64,000 bases of DNA from Gluconobacter aidae (lineage in GTDB: Bacteria > Pseudomonadota > Alphaproteobacteria > Acetobacterales > Acetobacteraceae), in assembly GCF_009547075.1 (NCBI RefSeq), contig NZ_WIPH01000004.1, positions 62,001-126,000 on the forward strand, written 5' to 3'. Positions 1 to 9,614 of the stretch are shown here, one piece after another. The notes under the pieces are model-generated. The model was given only the letters and a program-made list of their open reading frames with translations. It had not been told where the DNA came from and made no database searches. Within the stretch, counting starts at the first letter, position 1. Each line of letters begins with the position of its first letter. Both the position numbers and the translations under genes were made by a program.

Positions 1-2
1 AC

Positions 3-749
3 CAGACCGCCATCGTCGGCCGCGCGGGGGTGAACCGCCATGTCGGGAAGTACTGGAATGTCTCCGGCGGCGTGATGGGGGAGCAGGAGCAGATCCAGCA
101 GTTCGGCGATACGCGGAGCTATTTCATCATCGCGGCTCCCCTGAACGCCACATTCGACAACACCCAGCTCTCCAACCCGATCGACCCGGCGACACATGGT
201 GTCCGCGCTTCATTCTCGATAACGCCCTCGGAATCGCTGGAGAGCGGGTCGTCATTCTTCACGTTGCTGTCGGCGCAGGTCTCGACCTATTTCGATCTGA
301 AGCATCTCGGCATTTCCCGACCCGGACGCAGCGTGATTGCCGTACGCGGGATCGTGGGCTCGGTGCAGGGCGCGTCCACCTACCAGATCCCGCCCGATCA
401 GCGTCTCTATGCCGGTGGCCCGGCCACAGTGCGCGGGTTCCGCTATCAGGGGGTCGGGCCTCAATACGGCAAGACGAAATACGGCATCGGCGGCACGTCC
501 ATGGATGCAGGTAGCGTCGAGTTCCGCCAGCGCCTGCCCATGAATCTGGGTTTTGCCGGCTTCGTGGATGCCGGTCAGGTCGGCACGGGATCGCGACCCG
601 GACAGGGCACGCTGCGGGTCGGTTATGGCGGCGGCGTGCGGTATTTCACGCCGATCGGGCCGATCCGCGTGGATGTGGCGCTGCCGATGAACCGTCCGGC
701 TTACGGCGATAAATGGGAACTGTATTTCGGCCTCGGGGAGACGTTCTGA
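3..749 (+). CDS. tamA: TamA, outer-membrane assembly factor (3' part only)
   Basis: This is the C-terminal 248 residues of a BamA/TamA-type outer-membrane beta-barrel; the reading frame is open to the left edge, so the POTRA domains lie outside the window. The late barrel shows the family landmark VRGF (in GPATVRGFRYQGVG, near nt 424-460) and the usual end pattern of a predicted surface antigen domain, closing with aromatic-rich ELYFGLGETF. Its stop overlaps the start of tamB by one base (TGATG), the standard tamAB arrangement. Established role: with TamB it helps move proteins or lipids between the inner membrane and the outer membrane. The assignment to TamA rather than BamA rests mainly on the tamB neighbour. 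Confidence 0.9.
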   Translation, partial: QTAIVGRAGVNRHVGKYWNVSGGVMGEQEQIQQFGDTRSYFIIAAPLNATFDNTQLSNPIDPATHGVRASFSITPSESLESGSSFFTLLSAQVSTYFDLKHLGISRPGRSVIAVRGIVGSVQGASTYQIPPDQRLYAGGPATVRGFRYQGVGPQYGKTKYGIGGTSMDAGSVEFRQRLPMNLGFAGFVDAGQVGTGSRPGQGTLRVGYGGGVRYFTPIGPIRVDVALPMNRPAYGDKWELYFGLGETF

Positions 750-3700
750 TGCGTGTTCGCAGGATCCTTCTTCGTGTCGCGGCCGGTCTGGTCATCGTGC
801 CCGTGGGGCTTGTGGCCGTGGCGGTTACGGGTGTTCTGATCGGAATCAACATCTCACCCGGTCAGCGCCTGATCGAGCGCAGGATCGGCCCGCTGACGGG
901 GGGCATGGTCGAGATTTCCGGTCTTTCGGGCTTTCTGCCGCATCATCTGGCGGTGGCGAAACTGCTCATCAAGGATACGAAAGGCCCCTGGATCGAGCTG
1001 GACAATGCCGATCTGAAATGGTCGCCGCTGTCGCTGCTGCATCTGGATGCGAAGATCACCAGTCTGAGCGCCTCCCGGGTCGCCGTCCTGCGCAAGATGG
1101 TCTCCGCTCCGGATACGACGCCTGCAAAGCCCACGACGACCAGCACGGCACCGTCGAAGCTGCATCTGCGTGTCGATCTGGCATCGCTGCATGTCGGGCG
1201 GCTGGAGATCGGGCCGGACTATACCGTCACGCCGACGGCTTTCTCGCTGGATGGTCACGCCCATATCCACAGCATCGCGCCGTTTCTGGACGGCGTGACG
1301 GTGAAGACGCTGCCGGTCATGGATGTGGCGCTGGCGATGAAACGGCTCGATCAGCCGGGCAGCCTGACGCTGAACGTGCAGACGCCGAAGAAGCGGATTG
1401 CAGTTGGGGTGCGGTTTCAGGAAGGCAGCAGCGGCTTTGTCACGACGCTGGGCCAGATGCCGCAGCTCGACCCGCTGGATCTGCACCTGAACCTCAACGG
1501 GCCGCGCACGGCGTCCGTGCTGGATTTCGGACTGGTCGCTGGCCCCATCAAGGCTTCGGCCAATGGTACGATGAACCTGCTGACGCGTGTCGGGGACCTG
1601 CATGCAAAGGCCAACGCGCCGTCCATGACGCTGCGCCCCGGGATTGCGTGGAATGCCATCGCGCTCGATACGGATCTGCATGGGCCGCTGACGGCGCCGA
1701 ACGGGCAGGGTGTTCTGGATATCGACTCCCTGAGCGCGGCGGGTGCCGGGATCGGGCATCTGCATGCACAGTTCGAGGGCGTCGAGAGCGACCAGCCTGA
1801 TGATGCGGCGGGCCATCTGACAGCGTCTCTGGATGGGCTGAAAATCCCGGGCTCCCAGCCCACGCTTCTGGCCGCGGCTCCCCTGACGCTGGATGTTCTG
1901 GCGCACCCGCTGGCGCCATCCGCGCCAATCGTGGCGAAGCTGGATCATCCGCTGCTTCATGCTACGGCAACAGTGGATCTGAAGCCTGCTGCGAAAGGAC
2001 ATCTGGATCTCGACCTGCCGGATCTGCATCCGCTGGCGGCGATGGGCAGTACGGACCTCAAGGGAAATGCCGGGCTGCATGCCGATTTTGCCATGCCGGT
2101 CACGAAGCAGGACGACCTGACACTGAAAAGCACGGGGACGCTCGCGATTACGGGCGGTCAGGCACAGGCCGTGACCCTGATCGGCAGGACGGGCACGTTC
2201 TCGCTGGATCTGACGAAATCCCCTGCCAATGTCCTGACGCTGAAAAGCTTCGGACTGGATGGCGCGGCGCTGCACATGCTGGTGTCATCCGTGATCGATA
2301 TGGCGCATGGCAACCGGATGCAGACGAAGGCCACCGTCCAGTTGCCCGATCTCGCAAAGGCCAGCCCCGCCATCCTCGGCCATACGACGCTGACGGCCAC
2401 GGCGGATGGTCCGACGGATGATCTGGCGGTCAAGGCCGACCTGAACGGTGATTTCGGCACAAAAGAGGTCGCGAAAGGGCCCGTGGAACTGCATGCGGAC
2501 TTCCAGCATCTGCCGTCTCATCCGGATGGGACGCTGACGGCCAAAGGCACGCTGGACCACGCGCCACTCGTGCTCGATACGGCGCTTCAGCAGGATGATT
2601 CGGGCGCGTATCATCTGGATCTTAATACGCTGGACTGGAACAGCCTGTCCGGAAAGGGCAAGCTCCGTCTGCCCAAGGGAGCAAAAGTCCCGCTCGGGGA
2701 TCTGGACGTTTCGATACGCAATCTGGGCGATTTCCGGCGTCTGATCGGGCAGGCGATTTCAGGTCATCTGATGCTGGGTCTGCACACGACGGAAGCTGGA
2801 AATGCGCCGCCTGTCGTGAAACTTGGACTGGATGGAATGCTGTCGATGGCGCAGGCCGCCGTCCAGTCCCTGAAGGTCAGCGGCACCATCACCAATCCGA
2901 TCGACGCACCCGAACCCGCGCTGGTGCTGGATCTGGCCGGGATGCGCTATCAGGCCATGACCGGCAAGGCGCATGCCACGATCAAGGGGCCGCAGACCGC
3001 GATGGCCATTGCGCTGAACGCGGCCTTCCAGAACGTGATGGACGCTCCGGCGAATATCGACACCGCACTTGTGCTGAACGTGCCCGAAAAGACGGTGCGC
3101 CTCGGACAACTGACGGCTCTGGCCAAGGGCGAGAGTCTGCGTCTGAGCCGCCCGGCCGTGGTGTCCTTCGGCAAGACGATGGGTGTGGATCATCTTCTGG
3201 CGACGGTGGCGCCACAGGGTGTCGCGCCTGCAATGATCGATGTGGCGGGAACGATCAAACCGGCGCTCGCACTTACGGCGCGTCTGGATCACATCACGCC
3301 CGCGATCGCCAAACCTTTCGTGCCCGATCTGTCGGCGACGGGCGCGATTTCGCTTAACGCCAGGCTCGGCGGAACGCTGGCCGCGCCGACGGGCACTGTC
3401 TCGCTGACCGGACGTGACCTGCGGATGCGGACCGGCCCGGCATCGTCCCTTCCGGCGGCGCAGATCCTGGCCAATGTGGGTCTCGCCGGCAGCTCCGCGA
3501 AGGTTGATGCGACTCTGGGCGCCAGTCCGTCCGTCGCGCTGGCCGTGCGGGGGACCGCGCCGCTTTCCAGGACGGGTGCGATGGCGCTTGCGACCACGGG
3601 GCATGTTGATCTGTCCGTGGGCAATGCCGTCCTGGGCGCCAGTGGCATGGGAGTGGCCGGCAAGGTTGGCATCAATCTCAATGTCGCCGGAACGGCCGCG

Positions 3701-4894
3701 CAGCCGCGGGCAACGGGTCAGGTGACGCTGGAGAATGCCTCCTTCGATCACTACGCGCAGGGTGTGCATCTCAATCACATAAATGGCGCGCTTGTCGCTT
3801 CCGGGGACAGCATTGCGATCAATCATATCGTCGCACATGCAGGTCCTGGCACCATTGCAATGGATGGTTCGGTGGGTGCATTCCGGCCGGATATCCCGGT
3901 GGATATTCATGTCACGTCCGACAAGGCCCGACCTGTCTCAAGTGACCTGCTGACCGCGACGGTTAATACGGATCTGCATATTCACGGGCAGGCCACGACG
4001 CGGCTGGATGTGGACGGGAAAGTCATTATTCCCAACGCCACAATCAATATTCCGGACTCCATGCCGGCCTCCGTTCCGCAGCTCGATGTCATCCGTCCGG
4101 GCCAGAAGCCGCCGTCCAGTTCCAGCTCGAGCCTGATTATCGGGCTGGGTGTGGATGTGATTTCGCCGGGCGAGTTCTTCGTGCGCGGTCATGGCGTCTT
4201 CGCGGAAATGCAGGGCCGTCTGCGCGTTCGGGGTACGAGTGCGGAACCTGCGGTCAGCGGTGGCTTTGATCTCAAGCGGGGTAATTTCAATCTGGGCGGG
4301 ATCAATCTGAACTTCACCAATGGGCGCGTGGCGTTCAATGGCTCGGGCGTGAACCACAAGCTTGATCCGACGCTCGATTTCCGCGCCGACCGCAACGCCA
4401 GCGGCACGCTCGCCAGCCTTCTGGTGACGGGCTATGCCAGCGCCCCCAAGATCGACTTCGTTTCCACGCCAAGTCTGCCGCGCGATCAGGTGCTGTCCAT
4501 CCTGCTGTTCGGCACTGACAGCCATTCGCTCTCCACGACGCAGCTTGCTGAACTTGGTGCGGCTGTGGTGCAGCTTGCGGGTGGCTCGGCCTTCGATCCG
4601 CTGAGCAAGGTCCGCAACCTGCTGGGTCTGGACCGTCTGGCCGTGGGTGGCGGCAGCGGCGTGGACAATGGCGGCACCAGTGTCGAGGCCGGAAAATACG
4701 TCATGAAGGGCGTTTATGTCGGGGCCAAGCAGGCAACGTCCGGCTCCGGTACGCAGGCGCAGGTGCAGATCGACCTGACGAAGCGGCTGAAGTTCAACAC
4801 CACGGTCGGAACGGGCGGTCAGGTCACGGGCTTCACGACGCCGGAAAACGATCCGGGATCGAGCATCGGCCTGTCCTACGGTTACAGCTACTGA
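749..4894 (+). CDS. tamB: TamB, translocation and assembly module inner-membrane subunit
   Basis: A 1381-residue AsmA-like/DUF490 protein. It begins with an N-terminal membrane anchor (about residues 5-30, RRILLRVAAGL onward), followed by a very long stretch rich in short beta-strand-like repeats (GxLxLxGxL, 'DLDLPDLH', 'LKG'). It ends in a conserved TamB C-terminal domain carrying LPRDQVLSILLFG and a GYSY terminus. The ATG at 749 overlaps the tamA TGA, so this start is preferred over a GTG 36 bases upstream. TamB forms a long beta-taco groove spanning the periplasm and works with TamA in envelope assembly and probably phospholipid transport. The length fits the family (about 1200-1500 residues). 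Confidence 0.93.
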   Translation: MRVRRILLRVAAGLVIVPVGLVAVAVTGVLIGINISPGQRLIERRIGPLTGGMVEISGLSGFLPHHLAVAKLLIKDTKGPWIELDNADLKWSPLSLLHLDAKITSLSASRVAVLRKMVSAPDTTPAKPTTTSTAPSKLHLRVDLASLHVGRLEIGPDYTVTPTAFSLDGHAHIHSIAPFLDGVTVKTLPVMDVALAMKRLDQPGSLTLNVQTPKKRIAVGVRFQEGSSGFVTTLGQMPQLDPLDLHLNLNGPRTASVLDFGLVAGPIKASANGTMNLLTRVGDLHAKANAPSMTLRPGIAWNAIALDTDLHGPLTAPNGQGVLDIDSLSAAGAGIGHLHAQFEGVESDQPDDAAGHLTASLDGLKIPGSQPTLLAAAPLTLDVLAHPLAPSAPIVAKLDHPLLHATATVDLKPAAKGHLDLDLPDLHPLAAMGSTDLKGNAGLHADFAMPVTKQDDLTLKSTGTLAITGGQAQAVTLIGRTGTFSLDLTKSPANVLTLKSFGLDGAALHMLVSSVIDMAHGNRMQTKATVQLPDLAKASPAILGHTTLTATADGPTDDLAVKADLNGDFGTKEVAKGPVELHADFQHLPSHPDGTLTAKGTLDHAPLVLDTALQQDDSGAYHLDLNTLDWNSLSGKGKLRLPKGAKVPLGDLDVSIRNLGDFRRLIGQAISGHLMLGLHTTEAGNAPPVVKLGLDGMLSMAQAAVQSLKVSGTITNPIDAPEPALVLDLAGMRYQAMTGKAHATIKGPQTAMAIALNAAFQNVMDAPANIDTALVLNVPEKTVRLGQLTALAKGESLRLSRPAVVSFGKTMGVDHLLATVAPQGVAPAMIDVAGTIKPALALTARLDHITPAIAKPFVPDLSATGAISLNARLGGTLAAPTGTVSLTGRDLRMRTGPASSLPAAQILANVGLAGSSAKVDATLGASPSVALAVRGTAPLSRTGAMALATTGHVDLSVGNAVLGASGMGVAGKVGINLNVAGTAAQPRATGQVTLENASFDHYAQGVHLNHINGALVASGDSIAINHIVAHAGPGTIAMDGSVGAFRPDIPVDIHVTSDKARPVSSDLLTATVNTDLHIHGQATTRLDVDGKVIIPNATINIPDSMPASVPQLDVIRPGQKPPSSSSSSLIIGLGVDVISPGEFFVRGHGVFAEMQGRLRVRGTSAEPAVSGGFDLKRGNFNLGGINLNFTNGRVAFNGSGVNHKLDPTLDFRADRNASGTLASLLVTGYASAPKIDFVSTPSLPRDQVLSILLFGTDSHSLSTTQLAELGAAVVQLAGGSAFDPLSKVRNLLGLDRLAVGGGSGVDNGGTSVEAGKYVMKGVYVGAKQATSGSGTQAQVQIDLTKRLKFNTTVGTGGQVTGFTTPENDPGSSIGLSYGYSY

Positions 4895-4897
4895 GTT

Positions 4898-6526
4898 CTA
4901 ATGGGCGGAAACGGCGTCTTCGAGGCGCTGTTTCACGCGCTCCACGACGTCCGACCAGTCCCCGAAACGGGTCTGACGGACAATCGTCATCTGCGGATAC
5001 CAGGGCGTATCCTCACGCCCGTGCAGCCAGCGCCAGCAGTTATTGACGCGGTCCATCATGATGACAGGCTTGCCCAGTCCGCCCGCCAGATGAACGGCTG
5101 ACGTATCCACCGAGACGATGATGTCCAGATTCACCATGAGCGCCGCCGTGTCGTCCATCGTGTGACATTCGGGCATGACGTTGATAAGTTCGCCGGGAAA
5201 ATCGGGGATCTGCTCGGCCGGGCGATCTTTCTGCAGGGAATAGAAACTCGCGCCCTCAATGTCGGCCAGAGGAGCGAGGGCGGAAAGTGGCATGGAACGC
5301 TGGCGGTCCACCATGAGCGCCGCCGTATCCTCAGGTCGCGCTGCGCCAGCCCAGACGAGGCCGATCCTGAACCCGCGATCATCATGCAGGCGCTGACGCC
5401 ACATCTCGGCCTTCCGGCGGTCCGCGCTGAGATAGGGCACGGGTGCTCCCATCGCGTCGGGCGTGCCCGAAAAGGCACGGGGCAGGCTGATGAACGGGCA
5501 GTGATAGTCGTATTCCGGCGTTTCGCCGCCAAACTGGACTTCCGCTACCCCGGCGACACGTCCGCAGATCGCCGCCAGTGTCTCGGTGCCCCAGATATGG
5601 ACGATGGCCCCTGTGCGGGCGAGGGGCGGGATGTAGCGCAGATACATCAGCGTATCGCCCAGACCTTCCTCCTGTGTGACGAGGACGCGCTTGCCCTTCA
5701 GGTCCAGCGATGGGGAAATGTTGGGCAGGAGGCGGTCCAGCGGCATGCTGGTATGCCCCGGCAGCCCGAAGCGCCATTCATGTTCCGCCCAGCCCTGCGC
5801 CATGCGTCCGCTCTTGAGCATGGTGATGGAATGGTTCAGACGCAGGCGCGGGTCCTTCGGCGCCATGGGCACCGCCTGCCGGTACAGATTGGCCGCTTCT
5901 GCCATCCGCCCGAGGCTGCTGAGGATGCAGGCCATGTTGCAGATCGCTTCCCAGTCCTGGAGATCGCTTTCGCGCAGGTCGTTCATGATGGAGAGTGCGC
6001 TCTCGAAGCGGCCTGTTTCCGTCAGAAGAAGAGCAAGCAGATTGAGTGTGCCGCGGTTGCCGGGGCGGCGGTGCAGACTCTGGCGCAGCAGGAGTTCCGC
6101 CGCGTCAAAGCGTGCGAGCTGGATCAGCACCGTCGCTTCGGCATCCATCAGCCGGGCATCATCGGGCTTGCGCCTCCGGCAGATTCCCAGCAGCGGCAGC
6201 AGATCGTCCCGCCGGCGCATGGAAACGGCTTCGCCCAGCAGCAGGGCAATGGCATGGGGGCCGACATTGGCGCTGGCTTTTTCAAGCTCTTCCGCGCATT
6301 CGGCGTAGCGGTGAAGGTGAAACAGCGCGCGGGCCCGGACATAACGCAGGGCCGGGATTTCAGTCGTATCGTCCGTGGAGGCGCCCGCGATGGCCAGTGC
6401 TTCTTCGGGGTTCCCGCGTGCGAGGGCGTCCTGTGCCCCGGCCAGACGGCTGGCTGATGCAGGCTGCTCTTCTCCAGGTGTCAGGGCCGGATCTTCAGGG
6501 GCTGGTCCGTCCAGACTGGCAGACAT
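4898..6526 (-). CDS. TPR-repeat protein with GT9-like glycosyltransferase domain
   Basis: A 542-residue protein in two halves. Residues about 30-250 are tetratricopeptide-like helical repeats (for example GNRGTLNLLALLLTETGRFE). The C-terminal half resembles the heptosyltransferase/GT9 and O-GlcNAc-transferase-like GT-B fold: VTQEEGLGDTLMYLRYIPPL near the domain start, RIGLVWAG in the middle, and VDTSAVHLAGGLGKPV as the nucleotide-sugar site. This architecture resembles flagellin glycosyltransferases of the FlmG type and many uncharacterised acetic acid bacterial proteins; the acceptor cannot be told from sequence. The start follows a clear GGAG. It lies 9 nt downstream of the response regulator gene on the same strand. 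Confidence 0.8.
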   Translation of the reverse strand: MSASLDGPAPEDPALTPGEEQPASASRLAGAQDALARGNPEEALAIAGASTDDTTEIPALRYVRARALFHLHRYAECAEELEKASANVGPHAIALLLGEAVSMRRRDDLLPLLGICRRRKPDDARLMDAEATVLIQLARFDAAELLLRQSLHRRPGNRGTLNLLALLLTETGRFESALSIMNDLRESDLQDWEAICNMACILSSLGRMAEAANLYRQAVPMAPKDPRLRLNHSITMLKSGRMAQGWAEHEWRFGLPGHTSMPLDRLLPNISPSLDLKGKRVLVTQEEGLGDTLMYLRYIPPLARTGAIVHIWGTETLAAICGRVAGVAEVQFGGETPEYDYHCPFISLPRAFSGTPDAMGAPVPYLSADRRKAEMWRQRLHDDRGFRIGLVWAGAARPEDTAALMVDRQRSMPLSALAPLADIEGASFYSLQKDRPAEQIPDFPGELINVMPECHTMDDTAALMVNLDIIVSVDTSAVHLAGGLGKPVIMMDRVNNCWRWLHGREDTPWYPQMTIVRQTRFGDWSDVVERVKQRLEDAVSAH

Positions 6527-6535
6527 GCGGATCTC

Positions 6536-6916
6536 CTAGTCGGAGGCCGCCGATGTCATGTCCTCAAGAGCCTCCAGAATGCTTGCTAGCGTATAAGGCT
6601 TCGAGATGAAACGGTCCCGCGCGGGATCGCCGGACGTCTCGTCACGCCGCAGGTCGCCATGGCCGCTGATATAGATGACCGGAAGATCGGGCCAGCGTTC
6701 ACGGGCTGGCTGGACAAGGGTCATGCCATCCCCGTCCGGAAGGGTCATATCCGCCACGAGGGCGTCGAGCTTCGGCTCCGCGCCGATGATGGCGCGGGCT
6801 TCGGCACAGTTGTCCGCTTCCCTGACCGTCAGGCCGCTGTCCAGCAGGAACTCCGCCAGGCAGGTCCGGATGAGGAAATCGTCCTCGATCAGCAGAACGG
6901 TAAGGGAAGGGGCCAT
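6536..6916 (-). CDS. Single-domain response regulator
   Basis: A 126-residue CheY-like receiver with no output domain. The acidic pair is in LLIEDD (residues 9-14), the phosphoacceptor Asp is in LVADMTLPDGDG (about residue 56), the conserved Ser/Thr position is in YISGHGD and the conserved Lys is in FISKPY. It should be phosphorylated by a histidine kinase and act by protein contact. No kinase gene is adjacent. It is packed 5 nt after the dehydrogenase gene and 9 nt before the TPR-glycosyltransferase gene, so the three are probably one transcript. Confidence 0.85.
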   Translation of the reverse strand: MAPSLTVLLIEDDFLIRTCLAEFLLDSGLTVREADNCAEARAIIGAEPKLDALVADMTLPDGDGMTLVQPARERWPDLPVIYISGHGDLRRDETSGDPARDRFISKPYTLASILEALEDMTSAASD

Positions 6917-6921
6917 GGTGG

Positions 6922-7722
6922 TTATGAGGACCAGTTTTTTTCAAAATCGCCGTACAGGGTCAGTCCACCATCGACATACAGGGTCTGACCTGTGATGTAA
7001 GTGCTGTCCTCGGCGGCGAGGAAGGTGACGGCATCCGCGATTTCGCGGCTTTCGCCGGGGCGTTTCATCGGGATGTGGCTTGCGACGGCCTTGTACTGTT
7101 CGGGATCGTCGATCCACGACATGTTGATTGGCGTCACGATGGCGCCCGGAGCCACGGCGTTCACGCGGATGCCGCGGCTGGCATATTCCAGCGCCAGTGT
7201 GCGGACGATATTGCCGACGGCACCCTTGGACGCGGAATAGCCCAGATAATGCGGTTTGGGGATGATCTGGTGAACGGAGGAGTTCACGATGATCGTGCCC
7301 TTGATGCCGTTCTCCAGCCAGTAGCGGAGGACTTCACGACAGGGCAGCATCACGCCCGTGACGTTGACGGCCATCACGCCTTCAAAATCTTCGAGCTTGA
7401 TGTCTTCTGACGGGGAGGGGATCTGATAGCCCGCATTGCAGACCAGAACGTCGAGGCCGCCCATGGCGCTGATGCTTTTGGCAACCAGACGTTTGACGTC
7501 GTCTTCCTTGGAAATGTCACCCGTGGCGATCGGGTGTTCTCCGCCGGAAACCTTGGGCAGCTTCTCGCGGACGGCGATCAGCTTGTCTTCCTTGCGGCCG
7601 TTGAGGGCGACCTGCGCGCCTTCTTCGGCAAAACGAAGCGCGGTGGCCTCGCCAATTCCCTGGGATGCCCCGGTGACGAGGACTTTCTTGCCGGCGAAAC
7701 GGTCTTTGTAAGGGGCAGGCAT
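6922..7722 (-). CDS. Soluble glucose 1-dehydrogenase-like SDR oxidoreductase
   Basis: A 266-residue classical short-chain dehydrogenase: TGASQGIG nucleotide-binding motif (residues 17-24), NAG (about 97), catalytic Ser in NSSVHQ, and YSASK with the catalytic Tyr and Lys. The SSVHxxIPxPxxxxYSASKG region and the ending DGGLTLYGDF closely follow Bacillus glucose 1-dehydrogenase, so cytosolic NAD(P)-dependent glucose oxidation to gluconolactone is the best guess. Acetic acid bacteria are known to carry such an enzyme beside the membrane PQQ-dependent one. A gluconate or polyol dehydrogenase cannot be excluded. It is the first gene of an apparent three-gene minus-strand unit. Confidence 0.75.
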   Translation of the reverse strand: MPAPYKDRFAGKKVLVTGASQGIGEATALRFAEEGAQVALNGRKEDKLIAVREKLPKVSGGEHPIATGDISKEDDVKRLVAKSISAMGGLDVLVCNAGYQIPSPSEDIKLEDFEGVMAVNVTGVMLPCREVLRYWLENGIKGTIIVNSSVHQIIPKPHYLGYSASKGAVGNIVRTLALEYASRGIRVNAVAPGAIVTPINMSWIDDPEQYKAVASHIPMKRPGESREIADAVTFLAAEDSTYITGQTLYVDGGLTLYGDFEKNWSS

Positions 7723-7781
7723 CTGGCCTCACCTCTCCTTGTGAATGCAGGTCTGAAACCGTGACTGAAAACGCTTCACGG

Positions 7782-7814
7782 AAAAGGTCTCTCGTGTCGC
7801 CAACGCGAGAGACC
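7782..7814 (-). terminator. Terminator downstream of carD
   Basis: A 12-bp stem (GGTCTCTCGTGT at 7786-7797 with ACGCGAGAGACC at 7803-7814, one G.U pair) and a 5-nt loop, followed on the minus strand by TTTT. It lies about 80 nt past the carD stop and before the promoter region of the SDR gene. Confidence 0.7.
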
Positions 7815-7894
7815 CGTCCGGGATGCGAAGAAAACCACAGCCTGATCCATATTGGAGAAGTGCAGCCTTTTCAAACCGCGCTCCCGACCGCGAT

Positions 7895-8482
7895 TCAGGC
7901 GGCTTTCATGGTCTTGGTCAGGTTTTCGAGAACCTGTGCGGGATCGACGTTTTCGAGAACGGCGACCTCGGCCACGAAGCGTTCCTGTGCGGCTTCGAAC
8001 AGCTTGCGCTCGGAGAAGCTGCCATCGAGGCTGTCGACGTTGCGACGCAGGTCCCGCAGCACTTCGGCGATCTGGATCAGGTCACCGGAGTTGATCTTTT
8101 CCTGATAGGCCACGGCGCGGCGGGCCCACATGCCCTTGCTGACATGCGGCTTGCCCTTGATGACGGTCATCGCCTTGTCGACGATGTCGCGCGTCACGAT
8201 CTTGCGCAGGCCGGCCTTGCGGGCCTTGGCCAGCGGGATGCGCAGCGTCATCTGGTTGCCGGGGAACGAGATCTGGATCATCTCGATGACGGTATCGGCG
8301 ACTTCGACCATGCCGATCTTGTCCACGCGTCCGACGCCATGCGCGGCGTAGACAATGGAGTCACCTTCGCGGAACGGGTCCGCGTCGTGTTCCGGATCGG
8401 TCTGACGGGCAGTGTTGTTGGCTGCGACACGAGCCATTTCATCGGTCATGCCGCCCTTCTGGGGGCTTTTGAACGTGTTCAT
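7895..8482 (-). CDS. CarD/CdnL family transcription regulator
   Basis: A 195-residue CarD-type protein. The RNA polymerase-interacting Tudor-like domain covers about residues 35-95 (FREGDSIVYAAHGVGRVDKI), followed by a helical DNA-binding domain with the usual WARRAVAYQEKINSGDLIQIAEVLRDL pattern (split here only by description). CarD/CdnL binds the RNAP beta subunit and stabilises open complexes at many promoters, including rRNA promoters, and is a core gene in alphaproteobacteria. Start uncertain: the ATG at 8482 is taken, but a second ATG at 8449 has a better Shine-Dalgarno (GAAGGG). It is monocistronic, with its own terminator downstream. Confidence 0.9.
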   Translation of the reverse strand: MNTFKSPQKGGMTDEMARVAANNTARQTDPEHDADPFREGDSIVYAAHGVGRVDKIGMVEVADTVIEMIQISFPGNQMTLRIPLAKARKAGLRKIVTRDIVDKAMTVIKGKPHVSKGMWARRAVAYQEKINSGDLIQIAEVLRDLRRNVDSLDGSFSERKLFEAAQERFVAEVAVLENVDPAQVLENLTKTMKAA

Positions 8483-8558
8483 AGCCCCGGCTTATAGCAG
8501 AAAAACTCCCTGCTGTCTTGTCTGTTCGCAAGAGATCGGCCGTGGCTTCCCGAGTGCG

Positions 8559-9434
8559 TCAGGGCTGAACGCCGTTGATGGGCTGGATGGGATCGAGGGG
8601 GGTATCGCCAATCGGTTGCAGAAGATCACGTTCGATTGTCCGGGCCATGGTCAGCATCGGCAGAGCATGGACGCTCTGCTTGAAGGGTTCCTGAAGGTCC
8701 CGGCCGCTGCGGTCGAGCATCTGGAACAGCATGCCGATGATGCTGGAGCCCAGAGGCGTGATCCAGCCGAGTGTCTGCACGGCCGAGAGCGGCAGGATGA
8801 TGCAGAACAGATGCGTCGCGATTTCGGGTAGCAGGGAATACTGCGCGGGAAGCGGCGTGTTCTTGATCCGCTCCAGGCCGCCCTGTGCGTTGGCGATGTC
8901 GGACAGGATGCGGTCCACGGTGCCATGCACCGCGCCGTCGATTCCCTTGCGTTCGACTTCGTCCCGGACCCCCAGGCCGATCTGGTAGAGCAGCATGTTG
9001 GCCGTGTTCGAGCAGGAAAAGACTTTCTCGTATATTTCGGGCGTCAGCAGCCTCCTGGTGTCCTCGTTGGGCGGGTCGCCCCTCAGCGCCGCGCGCAGGA
9101 CATGTGGATAGGCGGCCATGGCGCGGGCCAGATCCGGACGCCCGCCCAGAAGTGTCGCCGCTTCGCGCCCGAAGGAACGGCAGTTGTTGGTGATCGCTCC
9201 CCACAGGGTCCGGCCTTCCCACCAGCGGTTATAGGCCGCGTTGTTGCGCATGCTCAGGAAGATCGCGAGCGCCGAGCCCATGAGGGAAATCGGAAGTGCC
9301 GGCTGCTCCATCCAGTCCTGATGAAAGATCTGGAACAGTACCACCACGACGAAGTCCCACAGGGTCAGGATGATCAGGGGGGGCAGGGCTTCCCGAAAAA
9401 GAATGGCCAGTCCATGTGGACGGTTGACGATCAA
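8559..9434 (-). CDS. Bestrophin-like (YneE/UPF0187) anion channel
   Basis: A 291-residue membrane protein of the bacterial bestrophin family. Near the N-terminus is a hydrophobic helix pair ([20 protein letters not shown]), then the family hallmark [16 protein letters not shown] and two further hydrophobic segments around [11 protein letters not shown] and [11 protein letters not shown]. Family members form pentameric ion channels in the inner membrane. The TTG at 9434 is chosen as start because GAGGAG (complement of 9443-9448) sits 8 nt upstream; the open frame extends to an ATG at 9530 but that extension looks unlike the family. Divergent from the class III ADH gene. Confidence 0.82.
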   Translation of the reverse strand: MIVNRPHGLAILFREALPPLIILTLWDFVVVVLFQIFHQDWMEQPALPISLMGSALAIFLSMRNNAAYNRWWEGRTLWGAITNNCRSFGREAATLLGGRPDLARAMAAYPHVLRAALRGDPPNEDTRRLLTPEIYEKVFSCSNTANMLLYQIGLGVRDEVERKGIDGAVHGTVDRILSDIANAQGGLERIKNTPLPAQYSLLPEIATHLFCIILPLSAVQTLGWITPLGSSIIGMLFQMLDRSGRDLQEPFKQSVHALPMLTMARTIERDLLQPIGDTPLDPIQPINGVQP

Positions 9435-9614
9435 ATGGCTGTCTCCTCGGGTGACGGGATGTGCAGGGAAGTCGTGCGGAAGCGTAGCGGCGAAGTCAGT
9501 TCCTGGCCAACACCAAAGGGTGTCTGTCACTTTACTTTCTTTTGCAGTGCCCTCTTGCCGCCATGCCGTTTAATACGACACCCTGTCCGCACCGTTTCAG
9601 AGGAGAGTGATGTT

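Noticed and set aside
854-2275. 473-codon minus-strand frame inside tamB
   Set aside because: Antisense to the TamB repeats; Arg/Gln/His-rich product typical of a shadow frame.
5162-6457. 431-codon plus-strand frame across the TPR-glycosyltransferase gene
   Set aside because: Antisense to a gene with clear TPR and GT motifs; no start context or domain.
9435-9530. Upstream extension of the bestrophin gene to an ATG at 9530
   Set aside because: The added 32 residues are not family-like, and GAGGAG sits 8 nt before the TTG at 9434.
8925-9614. Open plus-strand frame continuing upstream of the class III ADH gene
   Set aside because: It runs antisense through the bestrophin gene; the ADH starts at the ATG 9615 behind AGGAGA.
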